The translations under genes and the position numbers were made by a program. Below, piece after piece: positions 24,301 to 32,754 of a DNA stretch of 64,000 nt. The notes under the pieces were generated by a model. That model searched no databases. It was not told where the DNA came from and worked only from the letters and a program-made list of their open reading frames with translations. Position 1 is the first letter of the stretch. Each line of letters begins with the position of its first letter. The stretch comes from Petrosia ficiformis. Its lineage: Eukaryota; Porifera; Demospongiae; Haplosclerida; Petrosiidae. The stretch is from the NCBI GenBank assembly GCA_947044365.1, contig OX345638.1, forward strand, positions 9,376,701-9,440,700, written 5' to 3'.

Positions 24301-26841
24301 ATTCTGTTGTCTAAAAATCTCATTGTTTGCAAATCTTCCAGTAATGTCATAATTATGTAGTCTAAAAGCCAGTAGTGAAACAAAATCAGTAGTACACTTC
24401 CAATAGTAATAATGATATTTATAGCTTACATGTGATTCCAGTATAATAACATATAACATACTATATCATTTGTTATATTCATCTTTTATAATTATTTAGA
24501 ATTACAATCATCAAAAATACTCACAGAAGAGGAACAGTATAAACTAGTATGTATTATGTTGTGTGATAATAATTATATATCTATATTCATATATTACTAT
24601 AGGATGGTGATCTGTATAAAGCAGTGAAGAATCAACATGTATCTGAAACTAAACTATTGTTGAACAAGGGTGCTAACCCTAATAAGAAACATGGTTGGGT
24701 GAGTTATCATATCAACACACAGTAATATATTGTATAGTACACGTAGGAGCTAATTCTAACTCTTGTGATATATATGTTAGTGATGAGTGATATGATATCA
24801 AGATACTCAATACTTCAATACCACATCTTAAATTTCTGGTATTGAGTAATGTCCAAGTATTGATAGTGATACTGATACAGGTCTATAACACCTAGCTCTA
24901 TGTTATACCATTTTAAACAGAATTTATATGAAATCTGAAGCTAATATGAACACATGTATTATGTGTAATATCAAATATCAGTATCATACTCGATACCATC
25001 AATACTGATTAACAAACTACTTGATATTATATTGAAATGAATATTTGTAGTATCACATGTATTATGTGTAAATATAGGATTTTAATTGTAATTAATTTCA
25101 TGGCTATTATATATAATTGTAATTAATTACATGGCTATTATATATCTGTAGTATAATATATTTGTTACATGTAATTATTAATCTGTTTGTCATAACATTA
25201 ATAACTACTTAATTAACTAGTATTATTATTATCATAAACACAAGATATTACAAGTATCTAATAATTGTTATTACTACAGTATCAACAAACCCCTTTACAT
25301 TTCTCATCTAAGAGTGGTCTTGTTGAGATTGTGAATGTATTATTATCACATGGTGCTGATACTGATGTGAAGGATGAGGTAAGTAAATATTAAATAAATA
25401 TGTATTGAATATATATTTAATTATAAAGCTAATGTATATCTGTTAAGGATATTATTATTATTGACTATATAATTGACTGCAGGTGAAAATCAGTCTTATT
25501 TCATTTTCATCATTTTCCAATGTGGTTTTTCATTTCATTAATTTTCAGGAAAACTAATCAGATCAGTTCTTGTCTTGTCTAGTTATCAAATTTTGTTACA
25601 TTCTAGCACAAGACGGCTGAAAAACAAGTGGAGCATTCGGTAGAATTTGAAATTAAATAAGACTGATTTTCACTTGCACAATCACAATAACCTGTTATGA
25701 TGTCATAACATTAATAACTACTTAATTAACTATTATTATTATTATCATAAACACAAGATATTACAAGTATCTAATGATTTTTATTACTACAGGATGGACT
25801 AACCCCTTTATATTACTCGTCTAAGAGTGGTCATGTTGATGTGGTGAATGTATTATTATCACATGGTGCTGATCCTAATGTAAAGGATTATGTAAGTAAA
25901 TATTAAATAAATATTATGTATTATAATTTATGTATTGATTATATAATTAATTACATAGCTAATATATATCTGTAATATATATTTGTTATAATTATTATTA
26001 ACTAATAACCTGTTATGATGTCATAACATTAATAACTACTTAATTAACTATTATTATTATTCTCATAAACACAACATATTACAAGTATCTAATGATTGTT
26101 ATTACTACAGACTCAGCAAACACCTTTACATAGGTCATCTGAGAGTGGTCATGTTGATATTGTGAATGTGTTATTATCACATGGTGCTGATATTCATGTA
26201 AAGGATGGGGTAAGTAAATATTATGATTGGTTCATGTTTACTTATTAATCTTAAATTATATTACAAATGATTATTATGATATGATTATAATATAACATCA
26301 TTCAGATGTCTCAAAATGATATCATATATTTGATTAATAATTTCTTTTTTCTACTTCTTGTAAAAGCTTATAATAAATATTATAATAATCATTGATGTGT
26401 GTCCTAATGGTAATATAGGTTCCATTGTATAACTGATATTTGATAATTCATTATAATAGTATTAGTATCTTAAGATAACTGTTGTTTGTGGAATCAAATA
26501 TTAGATATATTCAATTTGGTGATATTAATTATAATAATCTCATGTTCATAGTAATCATGATATGTGTATTAATAATAGTGATTTGTTGAGTTCAATAAAA
26601 ATATGATATAATTAGTATCCACAAACTATATATAGTTATCTTAAGATATATTATGATAATAATAATTATTATAATGATAATAATTATGTTAGTAATTACT
26701 TACATAATTATTATAATTTTATATATTTTTTATTATATTATAACACAGTGGGGGCACTCGCCTAAAGACCTGGCACATACATGTAATAAACATGAAGTAG
26801 TCAAAACATTAGAAAGAGAAGAAAAGAAGTTAAGAAAATAA
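9054..26841 (+). CDS. Gene 1: death domain-ROC-COR-ankyrin protein
   Basis: Proposed exons: 9054-9330, 11475-11530, 12643-12697, 12806-12861, 13981-14035, 15583-15641, 16111-16788, 17431-17482, 19560-20407, 20467-20515, 21268-23736, 24500-24546, 24603-24698, 25280-25378, 25793-25891, 26111-26209 and 26749-26841. Every junction keeps phase and the sum is 5187 nt (1728 aa plus stop). Domains by residue: death domain 1-92, linker 93-186, module A 187-412, second module A 430-712, ROC-COR 729-1551, ankyrins 1568-1698, basic tail to 1728. It is likely a cytosolic signalling scaffold. The weak point is the join after 16788, whose donor is gttaga. Without that splice, translation stops at 16824 as a 423-aa protein and the rest would be a separate gene, perhaps starting at the ATG at 17470. 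The family is known from DAPK1, LRRK and MFHAS1; the order here differs. Confidence 0.65.
9647..9985. mobile_element. Short TIR transposon, 10-bp target duplication
   Basis: The ends are long inverted repeats (about 75 bp) starting tagtctcgcgtagccag. Flanking ten-base sequences atttcattga (9637-9646) and attccattga (9986-9995) match at nine of ten positions. Long inverted repeats and 9-10-bp duplications suggest a Mutator-like non-autonomous element (inference). It sits in intron 1 of gene 1; relatives lie at 12024, 13356, 38845 and 56013. Confidence 0.8.
9986..11474. other. Intron 1 of gene 1, remainder
   Basis: No exon is recognised. Segments at about 10020-10110 and 10440-10570 recur in the first intron of gene 3 (57510-57620, 57985-58090), showing common origin. 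A short foldback lies at 11225-11360, whose arms resemble tttactttagagta. Confidence 0.6.
11475..12697 (+). CDS. Gene 1 linker exons 2 and 3 (first pair)
   Basis: Exon 11475-11530 encodes DMSQVDDPLVHSPNEPPKQ (phase 1 in, 0 out). Exon 12643-12697 encodes [18 protein letters not shown] (0 in, 1 out). They are acidic-polar and basic linker pieces without a known domain. The second resembles the end of the death-domain exon (ADEYERSF). Its donor starts the same 19-base intron sequence gtatgtatagatataatat, so it is probably a partial duplicate of that exon. Confidence 0.7.
12024..12299. mobile_element. Short TIR transposon in gene 1 intron
   Basis: Arms of about 50 bp begin tagtctggcatagccac and carry gaggaggaagggtctg, inverted at the right end. 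The second copy at 13356-13616 arose when the surrounding 1.3 kb was duplicated. A decayed relative lies at 38845-39036 in gene 2. The ends resemble the element at 9647. Confidence 0.8.
12415..12600. repeat. Dispersed repeat family (gctcaaac..gcaacttcctta)
   Basis: A 150-190-bp repeat runs from a word like agctcaaacac, through cgtgcccatta and tgaccaa-ccc, to aatttccttaacta and an aagcaatca-like end. I see further copies near 13760-13925, 17200-17365, 39175-39330, 41455-41645 and 42090-42245. Inverted copies lie near 43505-43690 and 56765-56960. Clear terminal repeats were not found, so it may be a SINE or an inverted-repeat element. Confidence 0.6.
12806..14035 (+). CDS. Gene 1 linker exons 4 and 5 (second pair)
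   Basis: Exon 12806-12861 (DMSQVDDSLVLSPNEPPKQ) and exon 13981-14035 ([18 protein letters not shown]) repeat the preceding pair with a few substitutions. Phases are the same, so the duplication keeps the reading frame. The whole segment from about 11385 is tandemly duplicated with a period near 1331 bp, including the intronic transposon. Confidence 0.7.
13356..13616. mobile_element. Duplicate copy of TIR transposon
   Basis: Same arms as the element at 12024, carried along by the 1.3-kb tandem duplication. The left flank is cagtatatt and the right flank cagcatata, a likely degenerate target duplication. Confidence 0.75.
14036..15582. other. Gene 1 intron 5
   Basis: No coding exon is recognised. 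The start shares sequence with the intron after 39479 of gene 2 (the word caagggggacttttgt at 14078 and 39556), supporting common ancestry. A run of 15 G residues at about 15182-15197 lies in an unassigned G-rich segment (14860-15240). Confidence 0.55.
15583..15641 (+). CDS. Gene 1 linker exon 6
   Basis: It encodes [20 protein letters not shown], entering in phase 1 and leaving in phase 0. The gene 2 counterpart (42340-42393) shares VPSSLPSKE but leaves in phase 1. This difference in exit phase is where the two genes diverge into different central domains. Confidence 0.65.
16111..16824 (+). CDS. Gene 1 exon 7: module A (unrecognised)
   Basis: A single long exon encodes about 226 residues (to 16788) or 238 (to the stop at 16824). 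The first part looks helical (EFNLQDAIHLIEEFNKS). The second part is alpha/beta-like: TLSDIQSLLRKAF, then a strand ending ICYAPLHLHEEL, then GVLSVSIGRYVII. The second part aligns by eye with the end of exon 19560-20407, so the module is present twice. I do not recognise the family. The exon either ends at the weak donor at 16789 or is terminal at TAA 16822-16824. Confidence 0.7.
   Translation, partial: HDDSVGHYKISEKYHPEFDEKRGELCILMSKVTKILKNKPVSLDDLNYFLSIYRSDAKTAESHNDAMKVVCNYTSLTNTKLLEAIAKEFNLQDAIHLIEEFNKSIDEFCETIQTQHIYGQDFMKHSHRNLLKSEQVKFVLEWEGDKTTLSDIQSLLRKAFHDNARHVMVKVVNEGNSIIVICYAPLHLHEELIRLLKDNEEDLRKEGVLSVSIGRYVIIKRKTEDKVRVFSAHAVNK
17431..17482 (+). CDS. Gene 1 small exon 8
   Basis: It encodes LNQQEKPFCQSVSMEEQ, follows a good acceptor (ttttcatgcag) and has donor gtgata. 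It enters in phase 0 and leaves in phase 1, matching both neighbours. It is short, so confidence rests on phase alone. Confidence 0.5.
17583..18048. mobile_element. TIR transposon starting TATACTGTATATGC
   Basis: The left end tatactgtatatgcttaaag is inverted at the right end (ctttaagcatatatggtata). The roughly 465-bp interior has no open frame of note. The form fits a non-autonomous Tc1/mariner-like element, though I cannot separate a TA duplication from the terminal bases. Confidence 0.7.
18049..19559. other. Gene 1 intron 8, remainder
   Basis: Nothing recognisable. The 66-codon frame at 19084 has no domain and no homologue elsewhere in the window. Confidence 0.5.
19560..20407 (+). CDS. Gene 1 exon 9: second module A, extended
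   Basis: About 283 residues. After an acidic-basic lead (EEGEKHDRRQEREYLQRRKR) comes a helical part with VFSTCYLLTMENLY and a region rich in Tyr and Trp. The final third (MTLPDISSLRDSLCYVLG..VLPGSLLLVFCYCADDY..KVLSLRDIE) matches the plan of the end of the 16111 exon. Entry is phase 1 and exit phase 0, with acceptor gttctatag and donor gtatgt. No known family is recognised. The position between the death domain and ROC-COR suggests a scaffold or regulatory role (inference). Confidence 0.75.
20467..20515 (+). CDS. Gene 1 small exon 10
   Basis: It encodes IAPHIKGAIESEPTPQ between acceptor tttcttag and donor gtgata. It enters in phase 0 and leaves in phase 1, joining the module A exon to the ROC-COR exon in frame. 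Confidence 0.65.
20676..20966. mobile_element. TIR transposon, TTAGTGTTGTTTTAGTTAACT ends
   Basis: The left arm starts ttagtgttgttttagtta and the right arm ends aaaacaacactaa. The interior is packed with alternating actaaa and ttagtt words and folds on itself. An opposite-orientation relative lies at about 40192-40430. Confidence 0.7.
21268..23736 (+). CDS. Gene 1 exon 11: ROC-COR GTPase unit
   Basis: One 2.47-kb exon. The P-loop GASGVGKTS (G1) is at 21342. DLGGQ (G3, the DxxGGQ type of Roc and related GTPases) is at 22284, and a weak G4 candidate (GTCYDE) is near 22552. A COR-like segment follows at about 22895-23040 (WYFHNLSIYLHFP, then VFLDPQVLFDML). Roc-COR proteins are regulated GTPases such as LRRK2, DAPK1 and MFHAS1. 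Unusually, about 310 residues separate G1 and G3, where a compact Roc has roughly 40-50; the gap is filled by five 40-residue repeats. The standard NKxD or TKxD G4 motif is not clear, so activity is uncertain. A Cys/His-rich patch near the end (C..GCTDSSFHLCHL..H..C) could bind zinc. Confidence 0.85.
21660..22250 (+). repeat. Five 40-residue coding repeats inside ROC
   Basis: Five in-frame repeats of about 120 bp (one is 111 bp) share PLLTS, a MPKKKP-like basic word, DHSPDEEQLQSM and GVQESKEK. Composition is Lys, Glu, Ser and Pro rich, suggesting a disordered linker that may be phosphorylated (inference). They lie between the P-loop and the switch II motif. Confidence 0.9.
23871..23962. mobile_element. 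92-bp foldback element
   Basis: Arms of about 37 bp (accggtgaatatcatgag..tattgtca and its inverted form ending attttccggt) surround a 17-bp loop. It sits in the intron after the ROC-COR exon and could form a strong hairpin. Confidence 0.75.
24500..24698 (+). CDS. Gene 1 exons 12-13: ankyrin cap
   Basis: Exon 24500-24546 (ELQSSKILTEEEQYKL) is followed after 56 bp by exon 24603-24698. The latter encodes a 32-residue N-terminal ankyrin-type repeat ending [15 protein letters not shown]. The same pair, with few changes, is at 45051-45097 and 45153-45248 in gene 2. Confidence 0.8.
24790..25020. repeat. Foldback segment in ankyrin intron
   Basis: Words such as gatatcaagatactcaatac and their inverted counterparts (gtatcatactcgatacc) flank the segment. 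An almost identical copy is at 45330-45560 in gene 2, so it predates the gene duplication. Confidence 0.55.
25280..26209 (+). CDS. Gene 1 exons 14-16: three ankyrin repeats
   Basis: Exons 25280-25378, 25793-25891 and 26111-26209 are each 99 bp, phase 0 at both ends, and encode one complete 33-residue ankyrin repeat ([19 protein letters not shown]). All end in KD plus one residue before gtaagt. The last two exon starts are 318 bp apart. Ankyrins usually bind partner proteins. Exact one-exon-per-repeat structure allows repeats to be added or lost without breaking the frame. Confidence 0.85.
26749..26841 (+). CDS. Gene 1 last exon: ankyrin cap, basic tail
   Basis: It encodes WGHSPKDLAHTCNKHEVV followed by a charged tail ([12 protein letters not shown]) and TAA. 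The acceptor is taacacag. AATAAA-type signals follow at about 26930. Gene 2 ends with the same tail. Confidence 0.8.
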   Translation, partial: WGHSPKDLAHTCNKHEVVKTLEREEKKLRK

Positions 26842-27123
26842 CTTATAATAATAATGTTTACTTTTACATGATAGGTTATTTTATTATTAATTAATTAATA
26901 GAACAATGATTATTATATTGTAATTTCTTAAATAAAAATACTATTATTACAAATTTGCGGTGGAAGATAATTGACATTGCAGTGGCTAAAACATTCGTGA
27001 GCAAAGGACATGAACACTTTTGCTTACTCATTAATATTCATGTAGCCATTTGTTGTACAATTGTATAATTATCTAAGCCCCTGTAATGATATTTTTGGGG
27101 AGGCTATAGCCCCACCCATATTC

Positions 27124-27207
27124 TCGCCTAAAGACCTGGCACATATATATGATAAACATGAAGTAGTCGAAACATTAGAAAAAGAAGAAAAGAAGTTAAT
27201 AAAATAA
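27124..27207 (+). pseudogene. Extra copy of gene 1 last exon
   Basis: The segment encodes CTCG-CPKDLAH-like text with KHEVVETLEKEEKKL and a stop, about 370 bp past the real last exon. There is no acceptor AG just before it (ttctcgcc). It is a duplicate fragment, probably not used. A third fragment is at 51517-51577. Confidence 0.6.
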
Positions 27208-27654
27208 CTTATAATAATAATACGTATTTTATAGGCTTATTACATCATAATTATAATTATCTATTTTAACATTATTTTTTGCTTAAAAATGTTAATAAAT
27301 TTGCCATGTGTTGAATCATCAAGTGTCTCTACTACCGAGAAGAAGGATAGATAACCAGTGAGCTGTATCTCCTCATCTGGAGCTGTTGTTACTCGCAAAA
27401 TTTAGTTGCGTTTTGTTAGTTACTATTAATAGAACACAGGTCTATAATAATTCAATATGTATATTATATACTGATATTATCAAAAGAGCACACTACTATT
27501 AATATCATAATTGTTATTAATAAAACACAATCCTGTTATGTACATGTACATACTATTAATAGATACAGTACTATTATAATAGAACACAAGGACTAGTGTT
27601 ATACGTGATAGTCCCATCCCAACAGCACTCAATTAAGTATATATTACTATTCAT

Positions 27655-28510
27655 TACCCTCGCCGCGTAGCGTAGGCGGAAGGGTACGGTAATCGTTTTG
27701 TCTGTGTGTCTGTGTGTTAGCAATTTTTCTGGAAAAATAAAAACATTGACATTTCAAAAAAGGTACTGGTAGACTTCAAATTATACAAGGAAAAAAAATA
27801 ACGTAGGAATTCTTCTTAAACCTTTCGGTTATAAAGTTATCACAATATTTATAACTCACGATTACTGTTTCCAGACTTGAGAAGACTCGTGGAGGCATCT
27901 GGACACATCAAAACATAACTACTCCTGTATCATGACTATCGCTAGCAAAGCACTACATAAAAGCAAACAAAATTTGGGTAGTGGTTGCTACAACATCGAG
28001 TACTGGCTCCAAGCATTCTCCATTACTTTCAAACTCCGCCTATTTCAATTTCAAGTCATGTGCTGTGCACGTTACTCGAACGTCAGCAGTTTTGAGGACC
28101 TGTCTATGCTGTCTTTGTGGAATATTTCACAAGACGAATTGAGGATCTTTCTTTCTTCTTTCAGATAATACAGAGACTAAAATGTAAGACTTATAGTATA
28201 GACAAGGAAGAGACTAGTATAATCATACTAAGTAATAAGTAGTGACATGTTAGTTTATATAATTTATATATATATATATATTATATATATATATCTATAT
28301 CTATTATAATATTATTATAAAAACTAACATGCCAGTACGGTTTTATAACTTAATATGTTTTATACACAAACTAAACAATCTGAAGTAAACATTCTCATTA
28401 TTATATGACCATACAAACGAGCAATGATAATTATAATCTTTTGGCATATTATATTTCGAAATTATAGTTTGTATTACCTTGCCACGTAGGCGAGGGTCCC
28501 GTCCCGACGG
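27655..28510. mobile_element. 856-bp element with CCCTCGCCGCGTAGCG end
   Basis: It is bounded by tattcat at 27648-27654 and 28511-28517, a likely 7-bp target duplication. The left end taccctcgccgcgtagcg can form a nested hairpin with the following agggta. The right end is cgtcccgacgg. A copy in the opposite orientation is at about 46583-47427, sharing both ends and parts of the interior. A 78-codon frame at 27932-28168 begins MTIASK and the other copy has a frame beginning MAVASQ. I do not recognise a protein. Superfamily unknown. Confidence 0.75.
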
Positions 28511-28747
28511 TATTCATATTATTGATATTAACTCTTAAATCAATATTTGAAACACTACAGAAAAAGGACATCAAAATAAACACATATTATAATAATACAC
28601 AATACAATACACTAACAAACAGAAAAAAAGATAACACAAACATTCATTAGATTAAACATGTTAATAATATAATTTTAATATTTTCTAAACACACTAGTTT
28701 AAATAGTTAATATATTATTAATAGTTAGTTAACTGTTATATAATTAA

Positions 28748-29931
28748 CTAATCCAAATCAACATTAGTAACTGTGGTTTCATTAACTTCCAATTGATCTT
28801 CAGGTGGATTATCATCATTGTTCTCTAGATCATGAAACTCTTCAATTTCTTCGATAACTTTTTCTGTATCATGATCATAATTACCATCTTCTGATATATA
28901 AGTCTCTTCAAATTGAGGGTTAATTTCTACCTCCTGAAAAATAATTAGAAATGAAATTATGAGTCATTAACTAGTATCTATCTGTCATTATGAGTGTCTA
29001 TCTATTGTTATGAGTCATTACAAGTGTCTATCTATCTTTATGAGTCATTAAGAATGTCTATGTGTTATTATGAGTCATTATCAGTTAGTCTTACCTCTAC
29101 TGGAAATAGTTCTCGTGCTCTTGTTAGTGTCATTTTAGCACTGTTAGAACACTCTAAGAAATAACTACAATGATAAAAGATAAGTATATACAAACTAATG
29201 AATATTAATATAAGACAAACCTATTTGATACTTCATTTGATTGAGCTGGTGGTGACCAACCAGCATAAGGATATGAGGTAGTACTGTATTGTCTCTATGT
29301 ATAGAATATAGGAATTAATGGATAAACATATGGATGAATGGATGGATGAACGGATGGATGGATGGATGAATGGATGGGATGGATGGATAAATGAGTGGAT
29401 GTAAGGATGAATGGATGGACAGATGAACGGATGGATGAACGGATGGATGGATGGATGGATGGATTAATGGATGAATGGATGGATGAATGGATGAGATGGG
29501 ATGGATGGATAAATGAATGAATGCATGGATGGATGGAAAAATGAATGGATGTATGGATGTAAAGATGAATGGATGGACAGATGAACGGATGGATGAACGG
29601 ATGGATGGATGGATGGATGGATTAATGGATGAATGAGTGAATGAATGTAAGGATGGATGGATGGACAGATAGACGGATGAATAAATGGATGCATGGATGC
29701 TTGGGTGGATGGATGGATGAGTGGATGGATGGATGAATGGATAATCAATAAGATTAATGCAGGTATGGATAAATAGACGAATAATTTGAGGGATGGATAA
29801 ATGGACAGATACATGTAGGTAGATAGATGGATGGATGGATACATTAATAGAGGGATGTAGAATGGACTGACCCTATCCAGTTCATTTTGAAGCCATTGAA
29901 AAGCAAATTCCAAAGTTGTTTTTATCATTAT
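28748..29931 (-). CDS. Acidic unrecognised protein, C-terminal exons
   Basis: Four exons join in phase on the minus strand: 29872-29931, 29221-29294, 29095-29164 and 28748-28933, ending TAG. Acceptors and donors are canonical (donors gtcagt, gtttgt and gtaaga). The joined peptide starts ATMIKTT-like text ([18 protein letters not shown]), continues through [13 protein letters not shown] and [13 protein letters not shown], and ends in a strongly acidic tail ([19 protein letters not shown]). No domain is recognised. The intron between the first two exons holds a GATG minisatellite. The start is not fixed: either the internal ATG at 29926-29928 or an upstream exon. Confidence 0.65.
29330..29845. 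repeat. GGAT-type minisatellite in minus-strand intron
   Basis: Irregular ggat and gaat words with longer duplicated units; the stretch at about 29395-29460 recurs at 29555-29625. The minus strand reads open as Ile-His-Pro-Ser repeats but this is intron. Confidence 0.85.
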
Positions 29932-30000
29932 CTAACATACTCTGACCAATTGAACATCTAATGTAATATTAATAATTATACTATACAAATCTGTTCTGTC

Positions 30001-30136
30001 AATCCATCCATCCATTCATTCATCCACCCATCTATCCATCCATTCATCCATCCATCCATTCATTCATCCATCCATTCATTCATCCACCCATCTATCCATC
30101 CATCCATCTATCCATCCATCCATCCATCCATTCATT
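30001..30136. repeat. CCAT/CATT tetranucleotide repeat
   Basis: Runs of ccat and catt words, the inverted sense of the array at 29330. Confidence 0.85.
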
Positions 30137-30144
30137 TCTCTTAC

Positions 30145-30259
30145 CTATTACACAGGTTTACTATAAACTTAATACAGAGGTATGCTCTTTTCTGATGTAC
30201 AACATGAGTCTGTCCATGTTGAAATAGAACCATCATGCCCTCTGCTCTGTCTTGAATTC
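30145..30259 (-). CDS. Candidate upstream exon, phase conflict
   Basis: A 115-bp block between acceptor catacag and donor gtaaga encodes [20 protein letters not shown] and continues [16 protein letters not shown]. It looks protein-like and is open in only one frame. It exits with two bases (AG); joining it to 29931 downward gives an immediate TAA. A missing microexon, an alternative acceptor, a sequence error or decay could explain this. It may belong to the acidic protein above. Confidence 0.4.
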
Positions 30260-30260
30260 C

Positions 30261-30400
30261 TGTATGTATGCATGTATGTATGTATGTATGTATGTATGTA
30301 TGTATGTATGTATGTATGTATGTATGCATGCATGCATGCATGCATGCATGTATGTATGTATGTATGTATGTATGTATGTATGTATGTATGTACACATACA
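30261..30400. repeat. GTAT tetranucleotide microsatellite
   Basis: Mostly gtat with a central gcat run (30325-30350). Small islands recur near 30650-30690. Confidence 0.9.
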
Positions 30401-31036
30401 TATGTACATGTAAGCATGTGGATGTACTTGTACATACATCAGTGTTTTTTTGATAAGCTCATATGGTGCGCCATTGCCCCAAAGAGCTTCTTATTTGGCA
30501 CAGTTCTCTCCTTGGGCCAGATAGTGCAGTTAATTATGATTATATTGTCACTAACAGTCTTTGTTAATTGGCTCAAGATGTATTCTCAATGCCGCACTAA
30601 CCATTTTTGAGCCAATTTGGCCCAAGCTTCAAAACTTATCAAAAACTCTGGTATGTATGTATGTACACGTATGTATGTATGTACAACCCTTAAGGAAAAG
30701 GGGGTATGTAGCAGGTGTGTGTTCAGCCTGTACATACAGTAAACATACTTCTTGCAGGCATGTAGCAGGCAAGGATGGAAAATACTATGTATTTAGCAGG
30801 CTTCTGACAGGCTTAGGTAAATATAAGGCTTGAAATACTAAGTATGGGAAGGGCTAGCTATGCATTGTTATAGAACTGGTAACAGTTGTACAATAAACAA
30901 TGATTAAAGCTGATGTTTTCGTTGACACCCTATAACATGTTCAATACAGGTTTCATTGGCTCTATCTAGTTTACCACAAAGGCGTCTATACAAAATATCT
31001 TCTGTAGCTGTAGGCATTATGTATTTAGTAGCATAA
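30401..31036. other. Unassigned spacer 5' of transposase fragment
   Basis: No gene is recognised. cactaac occurs at about 30550 and 30596, reminiscent of CACTA ends, but no matching opposite end was found. Confidence 0.4.
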
Positions 31037-32002
31037 TTATAAAGGTAGAACCTGTAATGTATGAACAGCATGTGCAACTTGTGTACCTATACTTTGTGTC
31101 CCTTTGATCAGATACAACAATTGTCCATTCAATGTTTCAAATCCAAAGCAGGACGTAACAAAGAGAGGTCCAAGGTTTCGCACAACTGCTGTTAAGTGTA
31201 GCAGACAATGTAAATTGGCAGACATATACCTCTGGTCACAATAGTGTTCAAGTTTATAGCAGTAGTGCTGTATTAGTTTTTCTGCATGGTGTAAGCTTTC
31301 ACTACTAATTGATATGCTTAATAAGATAAATATAGTTTGCACAAGCAATATATGGTGACTGAGGTAGTCTATTGGAAGTATACCTTGCATTATTGGTATA
31401 GAATAAAATATTAGCCAATTTCTGTACTCAGAAGCTTTCCAATAGTTTCTATGCTTGCTTATGCTTCGCGGTGTTCTTGTTATAAAAATAGGTGGCTTTA
31501 TTTTTGCTAGCCTTTCATCACAAGTTGATACCATTTTGCCACAATACCACAGTTCAGCAAAATGCTTGGAATTGAACCATAACCCTAAAACCATCTTTGT
31601 TACTCCCAGCAGTACACAATGCATGTAATCTACAACTGTACATTTCACAATGTCATAATTTGGCAGTGTTGCCAAGTAGCAAGGGACTTTTACCCCATTT
31701 ACAGGGTTGCCAGTTGTTACTGCTTTTTTTGCATCATGTAATATATGAGTATGAGATCGTGGTGGTCCCATTGGAGAGCTACACTGATACGGAATTACAC
31801 GTACACTACCACCATGAGTTGTAGCAACTCTTTGTCCACTCTGTAAACAATGGGTACAACCATATTCACCATTATATTGGATCATATTAAGAACAGTAGC
31901 TTTTGCTGGTAAATCAAATGATGAGCCCAATAGTATACCTTTGCTAATGAATGCTCTTGCAATATTGGGAGAAATTACCTCAATTCCTTGGCTGTATATG
32001 GT
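31037..32002 (-). pseudogene. tnp2/EnSpm-type transposase, partial
   Basis: An open frame of about 300-320 codons runs on the minus strand. It has the hallmarks of tnp2-like (CACTA/EnSpm) transposases of animals: NMIQYNGEYGCTHCLQSGQ (zinc-like Cys pair), VDYMHCVLLGVTKMVLGLW, SEYRNWLIFYSIPIMQGILP, and a C-terminal FETLNGQLLYLIKGTQ. No ATG opens it. Upstream in the same frame lies a TGA near 32002, and ORF1 or N-terminal parts are absent. It is a truncated remnant; a spliced continuation above 32000 is possible but not convincing. Confidence 0.75.
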
Positions 32003-32739
32003 TGTACAGACTCATTGTCCCCTAAAAGTACAATATCATGTTTGTCTTATTAATATTACAATGTTATTTCTGTTAAACACCTACAATTCTTATTGTTGTA
32101 GAGTCGCTATTATATTTCAGTTGTCTATAAATAATCTGATTTCTTGGAATAAAAGTTAGTCGTTGCTTAAATCCAGTTTATAGTGAACCCGTGACAATTA
32201 GATTCTTTATTAATTTTTTAAATTTAAATACTATTGTTATAATTAGCTGAAGATAATTGACATTGGGGTGGCAAAAGTATTTGTGAGCAAAGCACGTGAA
32301 CTTTTTGGCTGTTTTTTGATGTAACTGCCAGTAAGACTGATTACGTCATCGAGATTACCATACCTTCATAGTTCCATTAAACTATATAGTCATACAGCCC
32401 AGGGACAACAGTAGCATTGATCCACAGTGTCTATGGACCACTGTGCCACTTGATCCATGTATATAGTTATTGTAAACAGTTGTTATATACCCCCTGTGTG
32501 TGTTTGAATGTTTGGATCAACATTAGCTTTTAGTAGTAGCTCAATAACATCATTAGTAGTGATATTAGGATCAGATCAAGAATTAGGAAGAGTAGTAATT
32601 AATATGAAAAATTAATTATATTTCTCAAACAATTACACAAAAAAAATTAATGAAGTGACAAAATCATTTAACATCAGCAAGTAAAATAGTTGAAGTGTTC
32701 AAAAGTTCAAATATTAATAATAATTATGTAATTATAAAG
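32003..32739. other. Spacer homologous to 51.6-52.3 kb
   Basis: Segments at 32225-32310 and 32500-32720 match 51658-51740 and 52080-52320, in the same order before the ABC copies. No gene is seen. Confidence 0.6.
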
Positions 32740-32754
32740 CTCCTAATTAAATTG

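Noticed and set aside
29464..29928. 154-codon minus-strand frame
   Set aside because: Only the first 20 codons are exon; the rest reads through the intronic minisatellite.
30141..30610. Tyr-Val-Cys-Met and Tyr-Ile-His-Thr frames
   Set aside because: Translations of a GTAT microsatellite in all frames.
30550..30620. CACTAAC words as ends of an intact CACTA element
   Set aside because: No inverted partner or 3-bp duplication found on the far side of the transposase.
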